Part shown: positions 1-10,045 of the stretch, piece after piece
Position numbering within the stretch: position 1 is the first letter of the stretch
Layout: each line of letters opens with the position of its first letter
Source of the DNA: Nemertoderma westbladi
Taxonomy: Eukaryota > Xenacoelomorpha > Nemertodermatida > Nemertodermatidae
Assembly: GCA_032718475.1 (NCBI GenBank)
Contig: JAUCBJ010004449.1
Span: 1-46,453, forward strand
Direction: 5' to 3'
Length of the DNA: 46,453 nucleotides
Notes under the pieces: model-generated
What the model was told of the DNA's origin: nothing
The model's database searches: none
The model's input: only the letters and a program-made list of their open reading frames with translations
Translations under genes and position numbers: made by a program

Positions 1-53
1 CAACATTCTTAAAAATGCAGCTGCAATGCAGCATGCCGATCCTAGTAGTAGTA
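1..53 (+). mobile_element. 3' end of a LINE with (TAG)n tail
   Basis: These bases match the last bases of the LINE copy that ends near 21,020, including the shared stretch attcttaaaaatgcagctgc and the tail made of tag triplets. The same end is recognisable, more diverged, near 5,470. Only the 3' terminus lies inside the window; the rest would be to the left. The triplet tail in place of poly(A) is a family trait of this LINE. Confidence 0.75.
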
Positions 54-125
54 GTAGGGCACCTTCCTACCCCTTATTCAATTGTTTCTAGCCCAACAAT
101 TTTTTCGCCCACCAACCCTATTATT
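54..125. repeat. Dispersed repeat, copy 1
   Basis: About 65 bases from gggcacc to accctatt recur nearly unchanged at 24,079-24,148, with a handful of substitutions. The left copy directly follows the LINE tail and the right copy directly precedes a MITE. No coding content is seen. It is probably a fragment of an unclassified interspersed element. Confidence 0.7.
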
Positions 126-148
126 TCTTTAATTAGATTTTGCCGGCA

Positions 149-191
149 AATCTTTTAACCTGCGTGTGGGGGACACGCAGGTTAAAAGATT
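149..191. repeat. Perfect 19-bp hairpin with G5 loop
   Basis: The arms 149-167 and 173-191 are exact reverse complements around a loop of five G residues (168-172). It lies about 70 bases upstream of the kinase start codon. The stem is shorter than an animal microRNA precursor, so this may be a MITE remnant or a structured element in a 5' leader. Confidence 0.85.
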
Positions 192-261
192 AAAACTCCT
201 ATGGAGTATAATATGTGAGTGGATGCCTCTAATATGATAAACCACACACATAAAACTATAT

Positions 262-1831
262 ATGATTATGCCAACAAATTGCCCAAATATAAAATTTATG
301 AGTTGTCCGTTTAATTTCTTTCGTAGCAAAACACAAAAAACTGCAGATGGGCAGCCAGTTGCGAAAACCTCGGACTTTCAGATAATAAAGTGTATTGGTA
401 AAGGAGGTTATGGGGTGGTTTACTATGTCCGCCATAAACACGATAATAAATTCTATGCCATGAAGATTGTACCTAAGGGGTCCACCAGCTTCGAAGGAAA
501 GGAGCAAGCATCGCACCAAACAAATGAACGCAAGAAGATGTGCTTCGCCGAAAGAAACGCTTTATCAAAGAATATTAAACATCCCTTTATTGTGCAGTTA
601 CATTACGCTTTTCAAACCAGAAGAAAGGTTTACTTTGTGTTGACATACGCTGACGGTGGGGATTTATTTAGTCACCAGGCATTGTCAAATAACCGTTTCT
701 CAGAACGGAAAGCCAGGTTGGCACTACTATAGCTTGTGTGAACATTTTCGACCAACTTAAATGAATCAATTAGTTCCTTCTACAGCATTTTTTTTGGAAT
801 CTTTTCTTGAATATGGTTGGCTGACATTCGATTTAGTAGTAGGTAGTAAATTCCATAAGGTAGATAGAATTTTAAAATAATTAAATATCTATAAAATGTA
901 TTAATATTTTATATATAGTATTGTAAAAGCTGCGTAAAAAATAGATTGAAATTTTAATTAAATCCTTATGTATTTAAAAAAATACTAGCTATCTAAAAAA
1001 TGTACGAGCTATCAATCAATCGAATGCCAGTCAACCATCATCCATAAAAAACAACTTGGCTATAGTAGTGCCGCCAGGTTTTATAGTGCGGAAACAGCTT
1101 GCGCGCTTGGATACTTGCATGACAATGGAATTATTTATCGGGATCTCAAGCCAGAGAATATCCTCTTCGATGCCTTAGGCCACATCATGTTGGGAGATTT
1201 TGGTTTGGCGAAAGAGGGTATGGGACCAGGAGTTCGTACCAGGTCCCTGTGCGGCACTATTACATACATGTGCCCTGAAAGAATACTTTTAAATGAGCAT
1301 GGGTTTGCTTCGGATTGGTGGTCTTTGGGTGTGCTTATATTCGACATGATCTCTGGAATTAATCCATTTGAACCAGTACCCGAGACCGTCAACGGCCAGT
1401 TTAAGTATGAGAGCGTCGAACTTCATACGACCTCATTACAAAAAGCAATTTGTAACAGTGAACCACACTGGGAATTGTTACCAATGACAGCATCATCCTC
1501 CATTAGGAATATAATTTCCAAACTTTTAATAAAGGAACCATCTCTCAGACTTGGCTCAAGAGACGGACTTAGTGATATTAAAGCTCACAGTTTTTTCTGT
1601 GGAATAGACTTCGAGAAACTAGAAAGCAAAAAAATAAAACCACCAATGGAACCCGATGTTTTGGGTGAAAATAAGTTCCAATATTTTGAAGAAGAGCTTT
1701 GCAAACAAGAACCAGATAGTAACATTCTCAATGACAGCGAAGTTAATCATTCAAACGACGACGATGAGATATACCACGGATTTGAATTCACTCAGAAGAA
1801 AGTTAAAAATGATAAATGCTCAATTCACTAA
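262..1831 (+). CDS. AGC-family Ser/Thr protein kinase (SGK/S6K/RSK-like), two exons
   Basis: The coding sequence is 262-716 joined to 1078-1831, giving 402 residues. Exon 1 reads to A151, R152 spans the junction, and exon 2 continues FYSAETACALGYLH. The Gly loop GKGGYG is at 46-51, the VAIK-type lysine K68, helix-C E97, catalytic YRDLKPEN at 172-179, DFG at 192-194 and CPE (for APE) at 217-219. The T-loop retains a serine (S208) but the usual CGTPxY is CGTITY. The C-terminal tail ends with YHGFEF (384-389), an AGC hydrophobic motif with Glu at the phosphosite, as in atypical PKC. An in-frame TAA at 238-240 supports a start at 262; ATG 268 or 298 is also possible. An AATAAA signal lies at 2016-2021. 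The AGC family is clear, the subfamily is not. The gene has no other intron, so it may be a retrocopy. Confidence 0.85.
717..1077 (+). other. Intron of the kinase, created by a transposon insertion
   Basis: The intron is 361 bases with donor CCAG|GTTGGC and acceptor GCCGCCAG|GTTT. Both borders lie inside the two copies of an 8-bp target-site duplication. Removing it restores an uninterrupted AGC kinase frame. Both sites are weak by consensus: the donor is GTTGGC and the pyrimidine tract is poor. If the intron is retained, translation stops at a TAG in the left TIR after 156 residues. Splicing is inferred, not observed. Confidence 0.8.
720..1072. mobile_element. Non-autonomous TIR transposon (introner-like), 353 bp
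   Basis: The ends ggcactactatagc (720-733) and gctatagtagtgcc (1059-1072) are perfect 14-bp inverted repeats. They are flanked by the exact direct repeat gccaggtt (712-719 and 1073-1080). More inverted similarity lies inside: atggttggctgacattcgat near 815-834 pairs with the complement of atcgaatgccagtcaaccat near 1019-1038. No ORF is present. An 8-bp duplication fits hAT, P or Merlin elements; I cannot choose a superfamily. No second copy is visible in the window. Confidence 0.88.
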
Positions 1832-2548
1832 CTACTATCGTACAAGAGAATATAGGGAACATACGTTATGGTGTAAACTGCAGGATGTGCAGCAAAATTA
1901 ACAGAAACAAACACATGCTACTGGCATGAGTAAATCCTCCAGGAAAACAGTAATATGGGTAGTGGCAGTGACATACAAATACTCACATTCTATTGATATT
2001 GATAAAAAGAAAGTAAATAAATAAATGAAAATAAAATTACCATTTATTATTAAGTTTATTTTCGTACACACTTCAAGGAGCGTAACATAATATTACATAA
2101 TTTACAAACTAACCGAGCAGAAACAATAAGGAGTTGAGTTACTTATAGCATAATATTATAACACAAGTAATTATAAAGAACATAAATTTGGAGGTTGATA
2201 AGTACTGTAGAATAAATTTCAGTTCGCTATCCTTGAATCCAATGACCTCTAAACCGTTTGAATGCACGTTAATAATAAATCATTTCCTTACTTGATTTAG
2301 TTAGGTTGTTGATATTTCACAGATTACCAATATTACGATAGTGATAGTTAGAACCGCTACGAGATCTACAGATAAATAAACATAAATCAGATAGAAATCT
2401 AATTATACGTGCACTAGAACTTTGCACATTATTTGCAAATTTTATAAATCTATTTTGCAACATAACGCAAGGATCTCAAAGGGAAAAATTTGTTCTACTA
2501 TATATCTGTGTGAATTGAATGGCAAATCGAAAATAATTCGCACATTTA
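1832..2548. other. Kinase 3' flank, AT-rich, no gene seen
   Basis: The kinase 3' UTR probably runs to about 2040, with overlapping AATAAA hexamers at 2016-2021 and 2020-2025. Beyond that the DNA is AT-rich and holds no recognisable coding or structured element. Confidence 0.6.
2016..2021 (+). promoter_or_regulatory. Candidate poly(A) signal of the kinase
   Basis: AATAAA 185 bases after the kinase stop, overlapping a second hexamer at 2020-2025. Confidence 0.45.
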
Positions 2549-2765
2549 AGGCCATGATACACCGCAGGAGCAGCGAGCGGCAGCAATGAGCGGCAATGGC
2601 AAGCGGCCACAAAATAGAACACATTATTTTCTATGGGTGATGATACACCACAAATGGCCACTGCCGCTCGCCGCTCCTATAGTGTATCATACTAAAAGTC
2701 GCCACTCACATCGGCCGCTCGCCGCAGCCGCTGCCGCTCGCTGCTCCTGTGGTGTATCATGGCCT
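2549..2765. mobile_element. Harbinger-like MITE, 217 bp
   Basis: The terminal inverted repeats begin aggccatgatacaccgcagg and end with the near complement at 2731-2765, about 35 bases long. They are flanked by the trinucleotide TTA at 2546-2548 and 2766-2768. A TWA duplication is typical of PIF/Harbinger elements. The interior repeats the motif gatacacca..ccgctcgccgctcct in both orientations and contains no real gene. Confidence 0.75.
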
Positions 2766-2814
2766 TTATATTCCATGCGCATGCACTATGTATTCTAGAA
2801 CATTCACCACAGGA

Positions 2815-3080
2815 AAGATCTCAAATATTACTACCATACAAACTAGAAAAACTAGTCTGTAAGTCGCATATAGTATATGGGTTAGAGTAGTCGACTTCAT
2901 GGAGCAACGATGTTGATGATGATGTCGTGATGTTGGTATTCAATGTGTTATGAAAATCAACTGTATGTCCTAAATGAATAGCCTCACGAACCCATGGAAG
3001 ATCAACTCCACCTAATCTAATTCTAAGGTTGATGTCAAGTCGAGCCAGAACTGAAAGAAATGCACTTTTCAGTTCTCTAT
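2815..3080 (-). pseudogene. Relic of a non-LTR reverse transcriptase, C-terminal part
   Basis: The minus-strand translation contains RIRLGGVDLPWVREAIHLGH followed by an EVDYSNPYTICDLQ-like stretch. This matches the part just after the polymerase core of CR1/Rex-type LINEs (LPW...HLG, then a Phe/Tyr-rich region). The catalytic motifs are absent. Length and decay indicate an old fragment. Confidence 0.5.
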
Positions 3081-3193
3081 TATTTTTACGCCATGGTGGT
3101 TGCAATATAGTTTGCCTTGGTGGTTTATACCAGTGTGTCCGATTGTTCGATTCTCTAAATGAGAGTCTATTTGGACTCATAGTCCGCACCTTG

Positions 3194-3526
3194 TCAACAT
3201 GCCTGCATGGGCAGGGCACTCATGTCGACTTGTAGACCTTCCTTGTTTATGCATGCTGCATATGACTGTATCCTTCGATGCATTGGACATGTTGGGTTGT
3301 GCACCGCTCTTGTTTTGCTTTCTGTTCTGGCCTCTGATCTGACGGGTTTAGTGAAGTTGTCCTCCACATATACTGGGTCTGTAAAGATCTCCGATTGATA
3401 TGTCAGGAATTTAGAAAGCTCCTGCATTCCCGGTTCATCCTTCTTCTGTTTCCGGGTGTTCAATGCCCTCTCCCCCCGCAATTTGTTGCGTAACCATTTA
3501 GGTAAGGGATCGACTAGAGTCATCAT
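3194..3526 (-). pseudogene. Relic of a BEL/Pao retrotransposon gag (DUF1759-like)
   Basis: The 110-residue open frame reads LPKWLRNKLRGERALNTRK, then a segment around ELSKFLTYQSEIFTDPVY. The order LP..L...WR....., acidic linker, F..FL..Q......DP.Y is that of the DUF1759 gag-like domain of BEL/Pao LTR elements. No protease, RT or LTR is seen nearby, so this is an isolated fragment. Confidence 0.45.
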
Positions 3527-3530
3527 TATT

Positions 3531-4884
3531 CGATGAGGAATTAAGTTCTTGCGAATCTACCAATCCCTGGCATACACAGTTGGAGATATTGAATGGAGTC
3601 GAAGCACAACTGTCCCAATGTACAAAGCAGGTGTGGTTTGAGTAACTCCACAAGAGTACATGAAGAAATAAAGGGTAAAATCGGTAATAAAGGGTAATAA
3701 AGGGTCTTGATTAATTCCAGGAAGTGTTTGCCCCCTTCGACCATGAAATGTCTTCTTTAGATCCAGAAGTCAACCGTAGACAAGAGTTGAAAGGCGTGAA
3801 TAATACCCAATGACCTCAGTAGCAGCCCAGGTACATTGCATCGTCCCACCAACCAGATTGGAAACCAAACTGCATTTCATTAAGGGAGAATGTTCACACT
3901 GCGAAATCAGCATCATCCACTCAAATACTGTAGTTTAATAAGCAAGGACGATAAGGCAATCACACGATGTACAGACCAACGTCGCTGAGTTTATCTTTAA
4001 CTAACGGGATAATTACTCACGTTTGCACGAATTGAGGAATGAATCCGTGAACTACTGTAGAAGCAAATTAAATAAACGAGCAATGTGCTCCTGAACTCTT
4101 GGCCAGTATTTATCAGACAGTCAGAGTCCAAACCGTAGGCCTACACAGCGTCTGTTTTTGAACTTTTCAGTTTATGTAATAATGCAGCTTCAATGAAAAC
4201 CAAGGTAATGAGAGGTAATGCTTCAGTCTCACTTGCTCTCAATTTCGTATCGATCTCACTTTTCAACAATCATATATTTTCACAATCATATATTTTCAAA
4301 CTTACTGTTGGTTGTACTCTACGCAATTTTCTTGATTTCAGTGAAAATTTGTTGGTTGTTTGCAAGGCACGCTTCTATCAATTCTCCGCTTAACATTATC
4401 TAAATATCACCGTTGTATCTGTCTCGTAAATGGAATAATTCTGCATTTACTACGGCATTTGGGCAACCAGCCCAGCCGCAACCTAGACACTATCACAGAA
4501 GAGCGGTTCGTCCTTAAACGGCCGAATATGTTCATTCCAACCCGGTAGGATCGGTCTACTGTACTACTGTATTAGACGAGTCCGAATGGCCAGACTGTGA
4601 CTGGAGTACTCAAGCAATCGGTACCGGAATTATCAATATATATATACTGTATATGTATCAGCAGTATATCTAGCAATTTATCAGCAGTGTATTTTCAACA
4701 GAGATTTTATGTTCTGGATCGGTATAATATACTATAGATTGGGGCAACAGAAGCAAGGACTTGAATCGGTATCAATATGCAGAACGATAGACTGAATTTA
4801 CTGCCGGTAAATTATATTACCCAATTTATCACTGCGATTCTTTCACTATAAATACTATTATTCCATGGTTGTACTGTACAGCTG
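3531..4884. other. Intergenic, no gene recognised
   Basis: About 1.35 kb without a supportable gene. Short AT-rich runs such as the tatata tract near 4640 and scattered direct repeats (tcagcagtat, 4657 and 4681) are the only structure seen. Confidence 0.5.
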
Positions 4885-5470
4885 GATGTCGGTGGATCCG
4901 GAAGTCAGATGAGGACCTTCGTATACGTAAGGGAAAGGCATGGGCAGCCTTGAATGGGCTTTCCATTCCAGGATTAGGAAGTCACATAGAATTCATCGAA
5001 AACTTAAGGTCCGATTATTTAAAGCAGCAGTAGTTCCAGTACTCCTCTATGAGAGTCCATGCTGGACTCTACATAACTACTGAGGACACCAAATCTCGGG
5101 TTCATCAGTCGGGTTCACTGAGTCAAGTACAATGAACACATCTCCAACCAGACACTACATTATATAACATTGGAGGTGTTTCATTGGTGCCCCCAAGCTT
5201 GATACTAGAAAAATGCCGCCTCCACTTTACAGGACATTGTTTTCGCCGTGAGGACCAGCCTGTGCACAATATTGTGCTTTAGCAGCCCCATTGAGAAAAT
5301 TAGCATGGTGGACAGCCCATGACTTTCGTGAGACGCCTGCTAATGGACACTGGCCTTGAAGATGCAGATAATATCGCGAAAATCATGGGGGATAGGGAGT
5401 TGTGTTGTGTTTTTGTTAAGCTGGCATAGCATCTCAATGTGCAGTTCCAATGCAGCAGGCCGATTAGTAG
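4885..5470 (+). mobile_element. Degraded LINE fragment, copy 2
   Basis: This 3' fragment is colinear with 20,425-21,018. It shares ggatccggaagtcag, aagggaaaggcatgggcagc and ggtggacagcccatgacttt, and ends at the same gattagtag terminus. Its frame is broken by many indels and stops. It encodes the post-polymerase thumb/C-terminal part of the reverse transcriptase. Confidence 0.85.
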
Positions 5471-5485
5471 TTACAAATTCGCGGT

Positions 5486-6426
5486 TTATATTATCAAATG
5501 AGCAAAGGGCGGGAAATTTAAACCATACAAGGGAATTAAATAATATAAAATAATTAAACTGATTTTGAAATTGTTTATGATATGAGTTCCTGACTCTACT
5601 GTCCCACCCTTGTGTCGGCGTTGGCCAGCAAGATGGACGGCGATGCTTCTGCCCCCAACAAAAACTGGGCGTTTCCGTGCCGATCTCGACCCTCTTATGC
5701 ACATCAGGGAGGCCCGCAGCAGCGCGAAGCTGAACTGCCTCCGCACCCAGCTCACGCACTCCGAGTAGCGCAGCTCGCGCCGGTCCGCCAGCTTTGAAGC
5801 GAGGTGCTTCACGAACAGCGTCGTGGAGGGAGATATTCCCCCCAACGCTGAGAATATCAGCGGGGTGAACGTGGCGTGCTCGACTTCCCGGATCCGTTCC
5901 AGATATTTATTGCGTTTCCGGGTTTCGTGGAATAGGTGGGCGGCGTCGACGTCCATTGCGGCGTTGGTCGGGGCGAGGGGGTTGAAGACGGATACATCTA
6001 TGTACGTCTTTTGATATCGATTCCCCCAAAACCCGGAGACCGACACGTCCAACCGAGCTTGTTGGTCCACGGAAGTGGACGTGCGGGAGAACTGCTCGCC
6101 GGTGATTGGCTGCAGGTGCGGCTCGATGGCAACGTTATGAGCGACCTCGGTTAACGTTGTGGCGACGAAATCCCGGAGCTCGTTGTGCCTAATTGACGGG
6201 TAACCGCCGGTGGGACAAGACAAGATGTGGTTTGTTGAAAATCTTGTCCCACAGGCACAACGAGCTGGGAGCGACTCGGGCTGCCACCCATAACGCAGAC
6301 ACAATGCGTCGCGGAACTCCTCTTTAGTTAGGTGGGTATCGTGGAGGGTTATGGGGCGCGCGTTGAGCCAGGCCGAGGCGCCAGGTTCCACCACGAGCTC
6401 CGTCAACTTCCGTTGATTCTCGGGTA
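5486..6426 (-). CDS. C-terminal restriction-like endonuclease domain of a non-LTR retrotransposon
   Basis: This frame continues the RT ORF after a +1 shift. Upstream of its first Met it is open through [13 protein letters not shown]. It contains a zinc-knuckle-like CACG...NHILSC (C-x-C-x7-H-x4-C) and then the conserved RHNELRDFVA. A PD-(D/E)XK-like core follows, RLDVSVSGFWGN...YIDVSVFNP. This arrangement is the restriction-like endonuclease of the R2/NeSL/Hero-type superclade, which nicks target DNA to prime reverse transcription. The last residues, encoded below about 5,590, are AT-rich and probably past the element's true end. It was most likely once a single polyprotein with the RT ORF. 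Confidence 0.75.
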
Positions 6427-6428
6427 GG

Positions 6429-9400
6429 TCAAGAACTAACCGACTCTACCTTCTCCTTCAGTGCCGGCACGGCCCTCGCCTTGATCCGGGTGGCGATGAA
6501 CTTTTGCGCCTCCCTTATAGCAACCGGTTCCACGACCTCCATAAACGGTTCACAGATCCACCTGGAGTTGCCGTTTTCGATTCGTAAGTCCTCGGGAGTC
6601 GGGATCGCTAGCCCGCCGTGGCGAACTGGTAGCGAGAGCAGCCTGCGCTCCTCAGGAGTGATGACGGGGCGGTTGGTCAGGCCCTGGAGGAACTGGACGA
6701 CGGACTCCTCGAGCTTCTCGAAGAAATCCATGGCCCCCGGGACAACCCTTGCGATGAACCTCCATCGAGCAACTAATCCGATAGCTAGGCCGGCGTAGGC
6801 ACAGTGCGGGTCGATTGCTGCGACCTCGCTGAGTTGCTGTAACTGGGCGACAAACTCGTCGACCTTCTTCCGGACGAACTCCTCCCGGTACTCAGCGTTG
6901 CCGATCATGCCACCGAGGAGATTGTTCCCAGCAGTCCCGATGGTAAAACATTCCTCGGGGAACATCCGCTTAGCTTCCTCCAGCAGATCCGGCTTTACGA
7001 GCAAGTGACACTTTGTGGGGTTGTAACCGTACAGCGGCCCTCGTTCCGCCAACAAGTCCCAGAACTTATGGAGCTCTACCAATGTTCCCGCCGCGTTCGC
7101 GTCATCGGCATACCACTTCTGAAGGACCTCCGACGCGTCGTCCAGCTCGCCGATCAGCGGCATCGATCCCATCGCGTACATCTGCATAGCAATGGGGTCG
7201 CCCTGGGTTGATCCTTCGGCCGATAATATGAACTCCCTGCCTATGTAAAGCTTCGTTGGGAGGGAGTAACAGTTCGATACAACGGTGTGGAGAGAGGGAC
7301 AGACATGGCGGATATTGTGCAGTGCTGCGGCGCGGTTCAACGAGTTGAACGCGTTGTTCGCGTCCACCTGCAGCACCGCCTCGCAGTCGTCGCTCGCAAA
7401 CGCGTCATTCAGGCTGTGGATGGCGTGCTCGATACCCGCCTTCTGGCCGCAGCACATCTGGGTGGTACCGCCCACGCTCTGGAGATCCTCCGAGATACAG
7501 CTAATGATAGCCTTCCCGATGACCCTCCGCAAGACCTCTCCGACTCCTATTGGGCGGACCCCGGGACACTTATCGATAGCGACGAGACGGGCGGCTAGCA
7601 AGGATGCCAGCTCGCACGGGTCATTCGTAGATTGGGCCATCCTCTTCGCCGTATTTGCGATGCTGGTGCACAGGTCGACAGAAGGGTTGCGGAACCGTGT
7701 CGCGAGGTGCTTCCAGCCCTGGACATCGAGACCAGATGGCCCTCCTGCTGTTCCCCGGAAGCGCAGAAACATCGATTGGATCAACTGAGCGTCTATCCTC
7801 TCGAATATGACGCTGTGATATTCGGGAGCGTCATCAGACTCACCAATAAGGGTGGACTCGTGGGCTGGAGCTGGAGGGGGGTGTTTGTCCAGGAGGAACT
7901 CGCGAACCGACTTGCGAACCCCGTGTTTGTTGGTGATTACCTCATCCAGGTTCAACGCTTGACCCTTGGCCATCTCATCCAGCGTACGCACTGCCGCAGA
8001 AACGTTTCCCGTTAACAAATGCTTACAGAAAGCCCTCTCCGCCGCGGTATTCCTGAGTTGTTTGGCCCGGGCCGAAACCTTTGGGAGGTGGGATTGTATG
8101 GCCCTGGCCTCGTTAAACAGCTCGATAATCTCGCCTGACTTCCACGAAGAAATACGGCGTTCTAGAATTCTCCGGTGGGTCGCGGTGGTTGAAGTGCGGC
8201 TGGGCTTCTGTAGCAGCAGAGCGGGTAAGATAAATTGCGCGGTGAGCGCCGCCTCGCCAGATGGTGACCCTGCATTAAACATATTTAGCAGCCGAGTCAT
8301 CTCCTGAACCACTTCGCGTCCGATCGCACCGGGGGGTAGGAGGAATAGGTTGGGGCGCCAATGTACGATCGCATCGTGCACCTTATGGACTGATTCGGCG
8401 AACACGTCTAAATGTAAGCTGGTCCCAAACCAGGCAACAGCATTAGACCCGTGCCCCCTGGCGGTAGGAGGGACTGTAGTGTTTGGCTGTAGGGGGCCTG
8501 ATGTAGACTGGGTTGGAACCACAGGGGCGGCGCCGGACGCTGGTGTAGCTAGGAGGGTCACACCGGACACTGTCGGAATTGGGGGGGCCTCACCTGGCGT
8601 AACTAGGGGGGCCACACCGGACACTGGCGGAACCAGGGGGGCCACGACGGACAATGGCGTAACCGGGGGAGCCGCACCAGGTACTGGCGTAGCTAGGGGG
8701 GCCACACCAGACACTGTCGGAATTGGGGGGGCCTCACTGGATACTGGCATAACTAGGGGGGCCACACCGGGCATTGGCGTAACCAGGGGGGCCACACAGG
8801 GCGATGGCGTAGCCAGGGGGGCCACACCGGACACTGGCGGAACCACGGGGGCCACGCCGGACAATGGCGTAACCGGGGGGGCCACACCAGGCACTGGCGG
8901 AACCAGGGGGGCCGCACCGGGCACTGGCGTAGCTAGGGGGGCCACACCGGACACTGGCGTACATAGGGGGGCCACACCGGGCGCTGGTGTAACTAGGGGG
9001 GCCACACCCGACACTGGCATCACTAGGGGCACCACCTCAGACACTGGCGTAACAAGGGGGGCCACACCGGACACTGGCGTAACTAGGGGGGCAAAACCGG
9101 ACCCTGGCGGAACCAGGGGGACCACACCGGACACTGGCGTAACTAGGGGGGCCACACCGGACACTGGCGTAACTAGGGGGGCCACACCGGACACTGGCGT
9201 AACTAGGGGGGCAAAACCGGACCCTGGCGGAACCAGGGGGACCACACCGGACACTGGCGTAACTAGGGGGGCCACACCGGACACTGGCGTAACTAGGGGG
9301 GCCACACCGGACGCTGGTCCATCAAGGGGGACCAGACCGGACCCTGGCAGAACCAGGGGGACCACACCGGACCCTGGCGGAACCAGGGGGACCACACCGG

Positions 9401-9875
9401 ACACTGGCGTAACTAGGGGGGCCACACCGGAGACTGGCGTAACTAGGGGGACCACACCGGACACTGGCGTAACTAGGGGGGCCCCACTGGACTCTGGCGG
9501 AACCAGGGGGACCACAACGGACCCTGGCGGGACCAGACGGGCCACACCAGACGCTGTCGGAACCAGGGAATTGGCGGTCGGCAAGAATCCGCGGGTCAGG
9601 AGTTCCTCCGAAAGGGTATCGTCCTGATCCACCAACGTATCGTCATTATGGACCCCCGAGGGGGAACATAAGGGCTGAGAAACGGACAGTGAAGAAACTC
9701 GTAATGGAGATCCGCGGCGGTTGCGATCCGGAAGTGGTTGCGATGAAGATCCAACAGCGTTTTTGCAGTTTCCGTTCCTCCCAGGGGCGCAGGTGGTGCA
9801 CGGCTCTTTATTCTTAACGCAAGAACAGTTCTTGCAGCGCCCAGACGTTCCATTGCAGACGCAACAGGCTGGCAT
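6429..9875 (-). CDS. Non-LTR retrotransposon reverse transcriptase with Cys-rich N-terminus and 10-residue repeats
   Basis: The open frame has 1148 residues. The first 40 form a Cys-rich module ([16 protein letters not shown]...C..C), probably a nucleic-acid-binding knuckle. Residues about 105-465 are decapeptide repeats of the type [10 protein letters not shown]. The polymerase occupies the last half: [15 protein letters not shown], motif A around [12 protein letters not shown] (about 837), motif [14 protein letters not shown], motif C WYADDA (about 920-925), then CHLLVK and LLGGMIG. It ends ...KEKVESVSS and is followed, one base out of frame, by the endonuclease domain. Catalytic residues look intact, so the element may be young. 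GC content is far higher than in the flanks. The C-terminal RLE places it near the R2-like superclade; the exact clade is uncertain. Confidence 0.85.
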   Translation of the reverse strand: MPACCVCNGTSGRCKNCSCVKNKEPCTTCAPGRNGNCKNAVGSSSQPLPDRNRRGSPLRVSSLSVSQPLCSPSGVHNDDTLVDQDDTLSEELLTRGFLPTANSLVPTASGVARLVPPGSVVVPLVPPESSGAPLVTPVSGVVPLVTPVSGVAPLVTPVSGVVPLVPPGSGVVPLVLPGSGLVPLDGPASGVAPLVTPVSGVAPLVTPVSGVVPLVPPGSGFAPLVTPVSGVAPLVTPVSGVAPLVTPVSGVVPLVPPGSGFAPLVTPVSGVAPLVTPVSEVVPLVMPVSGVAPLVTPAPGVAPLCTPVSGVAPLATPVPGAAPLVPPVPGVAPPVTPLSGVAPVVPPVSGVAPLATPSPCVAPLVTPMPGVAPLVMPVSSEAPPIPTVSGVAPLATPVPGAAPPVTPLSVVAPLVPPVSGVAPLVTPGEAPPIPTVSGVTLLATPASGAAPVVPTQSTSGPLQPNTTVPPTARGHGSNAVAWFGTSLHLDVFAESVHKVHDAIVHWRPNLFLLPPGAIGREVVQEMTRLLNMFNAGSPSGEAALTAQFILPALLLQKPSRTSTTATHRRILERRISSWKSGEIIELFNEARAIQSHLPKVSARAKQLRNTAAERAFCKHLLTGNVSAAVRTLDEMAKGQALNLDEVITNKHGVRKSVREFLLDKHPPPAPAHESTLIGESDDAPEYHSVIFERIDAQLIQSMFLRFRGTAGGPSGLDVQGWKHLATRFRNPSVDLCTSIANTAKRMAQSTNDPCELASLLAARLVAIDKCPGVRPIGVGEVLRRVIGKAIISCISEDLQSVGGTTQMCCGQKAGIEHAIHSLNDAFASDDCEAVLQVDANNAFNSLNRAAALHNIRHVCPSLHTVVSNCYSLPTKLYIGREFILSAEGSTQGDPIAMQMYAMGSMPLIGELDDASEVLQKWYADDANAAGTLVELHKFWDLLAERGPLYGYNPTKCHLLVKPDLLEEAKRMFPEECFTIGTAGNNLLGGMIGNAEYREEFVRKKVDEFVAQLQQLSEVAAIDPHCAYAGLAIGLVARWRFIARVVPGAMDFFEKLEESVVQFLQGLTNRPVITPEERRLLSLPVRHGGLAIPTPEDLRIENGNSRWICEPFMEVVEPVAIREAQKFIATRIKARAVPALKEKVESVSS
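8490..9575 (-). repeat. 30-bp coding minisatellite (about 36 units) inside the retrotransposon ORF
   Basis: The unit ggggggccacaccggacact plus ggcgtaacta repeats head to tail with substitutions and almost no indels. The period of 30 keeps the frame and encodes degenerate G-V-x-P-L-V-T-P-V-S decapeptides. Longer repeats are visible: the block at 9061-9180 recurs at 9181-9300, which shows recent in-array duplication. Confidence 0.95.
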
Positions 9876-10024
9876 CGAAATACCCGCGAAGCGTTTTCCG
9901 TTACGCCGAAAGCTGTCTTAGTTCGTTCTTTAACGTGGCGCCAGTCAGTCTGGCAGTTACTGCTGTCTGTATTACACCGTACCGTACGTCACCCTATTTA
10001 GTACGTCACCGTACGTCACCCTAC

Positions 10025-10045
10025 ACTGACTACAGTGTAGTCAGT
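10025..10045. repeat. 10-bp-arm palindrome
   Basis: The decamer actgactaca, one spacer base and its exact reverse complement tgtagtcagt. It lies upstream of the retrotransposon ORF start and might be part of its 5' region. No function is assigned. Confidence 0.8.

Noticed and set aside
149-191. microRNA precursor
   Set aside because: The 19-bp stem and 43-base total length are too short for an animal pre-miRNA, and the loop is all G.
262-732. Kinase as a pseudogene truncated at codon 156
   Set aside because: Splicing at the AG|GT pairs in the target-site duplication restores the full 402-residue kinase, and both exons are otherwise intact. RNA data are still needed.
3130-3165. gttcgattctc resembling a tRNA B-box
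   Set aside because: No A-box, acceptor stem or cloverleaf could be formed around it, and it lies between retroelement relics. No tRNA was found elsewhere.
8350-9627. 425-codon plus-strand open frame opposite the retrotransposon
   Set aside because: It is the antisense shadow of the 30-bp repeat; the minus-strand frame carries the RT domain and explains the region.
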